This document shows, one piece after another, positions 62,001 to 64,000 of a stretch of 64,000 bases of DNA. The DNA is from Craspedostauros australis. Lineage: Eukaryota; Bacillariophyta; Bacillariophyceae; Mastogloiales; Achnanthaceae. The notes beneath the pieces are model-generated. The model was given only the letters and a program-made list of their open reading frames with translations. It searched no databases and had not been told where the DNA came from. Positions within the stretch are counted from its first letter, which is position 1. Each line of letters starts with the position of its first letter. The position numbers and the translations under genes are program-made. The stretch lies in the NCBI GenBank assembly GCA_026770025.1, contig JAMXDE010000013.1, forward strand, positions 1,054,001-1,118,000, in the 5' to 3' direction.

Positions 62001-62879
62001 TCAGCAACTTGGAGCTTGCACGCTCGCCTTGCGACAGGTATGCTGGTAGGGAAGCCGCTCGCCCCCCTTGACAACGAGGCGTTGTTGCATACCAACACAA
62101 TGAGAGACTACCAGCAAAACGCCCAATATCATTTATCTTTGATCGTCTGGCAGGCCGTCTTGAACCTTCGAGGTGCCTCCAACCACACGACGAAACTTAT
62201 TGGGGATGCATACGATGAAACAAAGGAGGTGTACGAGGACGGCCATCCAACAGAAACCGTGCAGAATCGGGTGAAGGGCATTTACCAGCTGTACCTTGCG
62301 ACATACTTTGGCGAGTATGAACTGGGATCTCAGATCGCAATCCAATCCGGCCACAAGTGGCCCAAAGAAATGCCATCCAGTGGTCTGCTGTATCCAACAC
62401 TATTCTTATGTGCTTTTTGCTGCTTGTGCATGGCCCACGAATGCAAACCATCGTACTACACCAAGCACGCCCGCAAGTTCATGAAGATATTGAAGAGGTG
62501 GAAGAAGAAAGGTAATCCAAACTGCTCGCACTACATTACGCTGCTGGAGGCGGAAGAGAGCTTCCTGAAGAAGAGAGGTAAGAAAGCGATCGAGCGTTAC
62601 GAAGCGGGTATTAAGGAGATGCAACGGCGAAAGTACACTGCAAATCAAGCGCTTGCGAACGAAAGGTTTTCTATGTTCTATGCGAGCAGAGGAGAGGAAG
62701 AGAAGGCAGCGAAGCATCTGAAAGCGTCCATCGATCTGTACAAAGAATGGGGAGCGAACAAGAAGGTTGAGATGCTGCTACAGCAGTGCGGCTCAGATTG
62801 TGAGTGGGCAGCAGACTATGCGGCGCGTCGCCACGCATCCCGATTCGCCTCGAGCGACCCAGATGGCACAAAGCGATAA
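59013..62879 (+). CDS. STAND/AAA_16-type ATPase with helical-repeat C-terminus, copy 2
   Basis: A 1,288-residue paralogue of the gene at 42243, collinear over its length. Walker A GQSGSGKSA at 118-126; Walker B VVMVIDDLQWAD with Asp328-Asp329; SFIHDKVQEAAL near 645 and the closing WGANKKVEMLLQQ. The ATP-binding and EILLYAL(S/D)DDELNDKIF regions are strongly conserved between copies, while the Ser/Asn-rich linkers differ: Asn/Ala repeats near 630 here, Asn/Thr repeats at the same place in copy 1. It has about 20 more C-terminal residues (WAADYAARRHASRF...GTKR) because copy 1 stops at the Trp codon. Start at MASTSTSAMPTTPRLAFEKV after the A/C-rich leader; no ATG upstream in frame. Single exon. 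Function unknown; nucleotide-dependent signalling switch inferred. Confidence 0.87.
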   Translation: MASTSTSAMPTTPRLAFEKVGLVGRDKEVRVLLNAIRHQPKATKNPFPTKEVASSIGHVNGPTSTLSRTTTRSISGSSTSGSSNHVDNGDLISSELATISPSPDGIRAQIRSLVLVSGQSGSGKSALIEEARKRLLGRTDSLDNPHEGSHGGVDTNTPFRGFFVTGKCELSTKKEGVPYSGIQPAMMELCEQVAGRIQEELDTSTDSHPSRQGSEVKQETLASLVSKGLTATETELLSHVIPNIEMIKTVTPSQQVGGGINVGLAKSSNPSTSHQDVHNESISVSTFSLSAGGRSSIDYKSHTQRVTYVLRRFMQILCRYCPVVMVIDDLQWADRASLDLIQSWLLDSCSASLTIIGLYRSNMMDANQTLNTTLASLEESKRERSIRIIKLSVEDLSVDEVAAYLQRLFQVSSHQEDEGDHPDCQMHIDTDHSEAEPSLAHLMPLAQIVHAKTGGNMFFIQQYLDSLVMDGLIVQTILPSAGATAGAAANDASRPPAWIWDINTITSDSEVLGDTIIDLMKMRLRKSASKHWVLSIAACLGATFSASHVCAVTMGLFIHSSHSKFFRKVFQVTKMTKETEIMSMLKTFCSEALIEKVKSSRARTSSLTSTDDGSRRMSSTNKSTTANATANANANTKRSKSLQYSFIHDKVQEAALSMIPTEDQLSELKYRVGEILLYALSDDELNDKIFMITNLLNTRPDLMPTHRKLDRRMKIILLNHKAGQQAANASAFHLASSYFDMAINLLPDDHWETSSEQSLELYSSAAEIHFMTTSFAKAQSYCKIIINQDCDMLMKVRAHHVLIGVASAETNGTSGEGPVDRCLDLLSQLGCTFPTSSLGRAMYILRGLMRAKSTIRRFETEMEHSLSLSNDQHNQAIMKTLDKLSLASYLNAPELVPVLAAKILRLSLKQGITMYSGIALTLQGILVAFVLEDIDLAYRCGRLALRIAKASDDRSLDAKIQLYYHTMLYPWRHPLEDSFEAVVEVSRIGMSTGDVESATWSLHARLATGMLVGKPLAPLDNEALLHTNTMRDYQQNAQYHLSLIVWQAVLNLRGASNHTTKLIGDAYDETKEVYEDGHPTETVQNRVKGIYQLYLATYFGEYELGSQIAIQSGHKWPKEMPSSGLLYPTLFLCAFCCLCMAHECKPSYYTKHARKFMKILKRWKKKGNPNCSHYITLLEAEESFLKKRGKKAIERYEAGIKEMQRRKYTANQALANERFSMFYASRGEEEKAAKHLKASIDLYKEWGANKKVEMLLQQCGSDCEWAADYAARRHASRFASSDPDGTKR

Positions 62880-64000
62880 AACGTGCGGAACGGGACGGCG
62901 AGGATTGCATTACATCCAGAGAGGCTCGAAACCGCACAGTTTCATCATAGCAGTCTGCAGTTAATCGTATTAAAAGACGCTATACCATCAACACGAGTTC
63001 AGATGTTGAATCTATTGGGTTGACACGCTGCTGCAAACAGTCCAACAGAGTCGCAGAATTGGACGAGCGTCGAGCCATGGTGCGAGCGGACCACGAGACG
63101 TCGTGGGCCGCAGTTTCTTCTGCCGCAGGGGTTGATGGGGTGGTGCTTTTGTTCTTGGTTTGTTCGAACGCTGGCCACAGACTTGGCGTTTTCATTTGTG
63201 TGAGCCGGATCTTCACTCGAAGGCATACAACATGCGTACCGGTACTCCCGGGAATCAATCTTGCGCACATTCGCGAATTATCTATTGTTACTTGCGATTC
63301 GGTTGGTCGTGATGTCTCTTTTGTCCATTGTGACAAGATCAATCAAGACTCCACAACACACACCCTTGCTGTGCATGGAAGTGTCAAGGGTGTGGTGATA
63401 AAAATAGCGTGAACTTGGTGGCATGTTTGTGTCGCGAGATAATTAGAGTGAAGCACGTGTTGATCCAAGATGACTCGGCGAATCCTCGTGTGCACGATCA
63501 AAACACATGCGTAATCGCGTGTTGATTCTGGTTTCCACAGTTTTTGCTCGTGAGGCACCAGTCCGAGACATTTCGACACGGACAGAGGGCATCTTGTCTC
63601 GCGCCACCCCTTGACGAAGTGATGACCATCACTCCAAGTTGCCTGACAGCGTTGCTTTCATCCACACCAATGTGCCCACTGACGTCACTGGCTTCGAAAC
63701 TCCCGCCTTGGTGGTGGATGGCCAGAGAGAGGACGAGACGTATCAACAACGCGGAAGTTGATACCCACGGGCAGCGATTTCAGGGAACTTCGGTTAAACC
63801 AACCAGGCTACCCTCCGACAAGATGCGGAGCAAGCGCCGTTCTCTGTGGCTTCCGCAAGGATTCCTCCGTGGACCCTCTCTGGTCATGGCTTCCGCACAA
63901 AATACAGCAAGAGTGCCATTGCTCCCATCAATGTACGACCTACAATACAACCTGTGGCACTCGGCACTTCGGCAATATTGAAACTTAAAATCGACATACG
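62880..64000. other. 3' spacer of copy 2 and promoter of a probable third tandem copy
   Basis: The first 450 bp match the left flank of the transposon (46155-46625), the rest matches its right flank and the copy-2 promoter (58257-58956). It contains the empty paralogous insertion site near 63326-63328. Nothing coding is recognised. Confidence 0.7.
63967..64000 (+). repeat. 34-bp promoter block, second copy, at the window edge
   Basis: Identical to 58923-58956, 5,044 bp downstream of it. By analogy a third ATPase start codon should lie about 56 bp beyond the window. Confidence 0.95.

Overview
The window is nuclear DNA of a photosynthetic eukaryote with a secondary red-lineage plastid, most likely a diatom or a close stramenopile relative. 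The evidence is a small light-harvesting-like protein whose presequence is a signal peptide ending in the ASA|F plastid-targeting junction, sparse short introns with GT..AG ends, a plant-type sterol C5-desaturase, and Harbinger-like DDE transposases of a type I know from diatom genomes. The species cannot be named from the sequence.

Layout. 1-6953 (minus): 5' half of a cytoplasmic dynein heavy chain, tail to AAA1, running off the left edge. 7820-8815 (minus): Delta7-sterol C5(6)-desaturase. 9682-13256: a 3.6 kb decayed DNA transposon whose roughly 400-bp inverted ends each carry a GACCGGACAAA minisatellite. 13257-23739: about 10 kb with no gene I can support. 23740-25380 (plus): polyglutamine-flanked protein kinase. 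25381-29285: gene-poor. 29286-29810 (minus): PEX4-type E2. 29811-36387: gene-poor. 36388-36777 (plus): plastid HLIP-like protein, convergent with an NPEPL1-type M17 aminopeptidase (37463-39094, minus), which is divergent from a spliced multi-pass membrane protein (39877-41127, plus).

42243-64000 is the most interesting part. Two paralogous STAND/AAA_16-type ATPases of about 1,300 residues with helical-repeat C-terminal halves (42243-46154 and 59013-62879) lie head-to-tail. The promoter of a third copy appears to sit on the last bases of the window: 34 bases upstream of copy 2 recur exactly 5,044 bp later. The proteins match the central and C-terminal part of bacterial kinase/AAA/GAF/histidine-kinase fusions, but with no kinase and no GAF/HK.

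Between copies 1 and 2 sits an 11.6 kb transposon (46626-58256) with 29-bp perfect terminal inverted repeats and a CAT target duplication. The orthologous empty site is still readable downstream of copy 2 (about 63326). The element has a broken transposase on one arm and a decayed accessory gene on the other, facing away from each other. Between them it carries about 12 units of a 240-bp satellite, 66 CA dinucleotides, and a 2-kb satellite built from CAT-initial octamers. The smaller transposon at 9682 has the same divergent two-gene plan.
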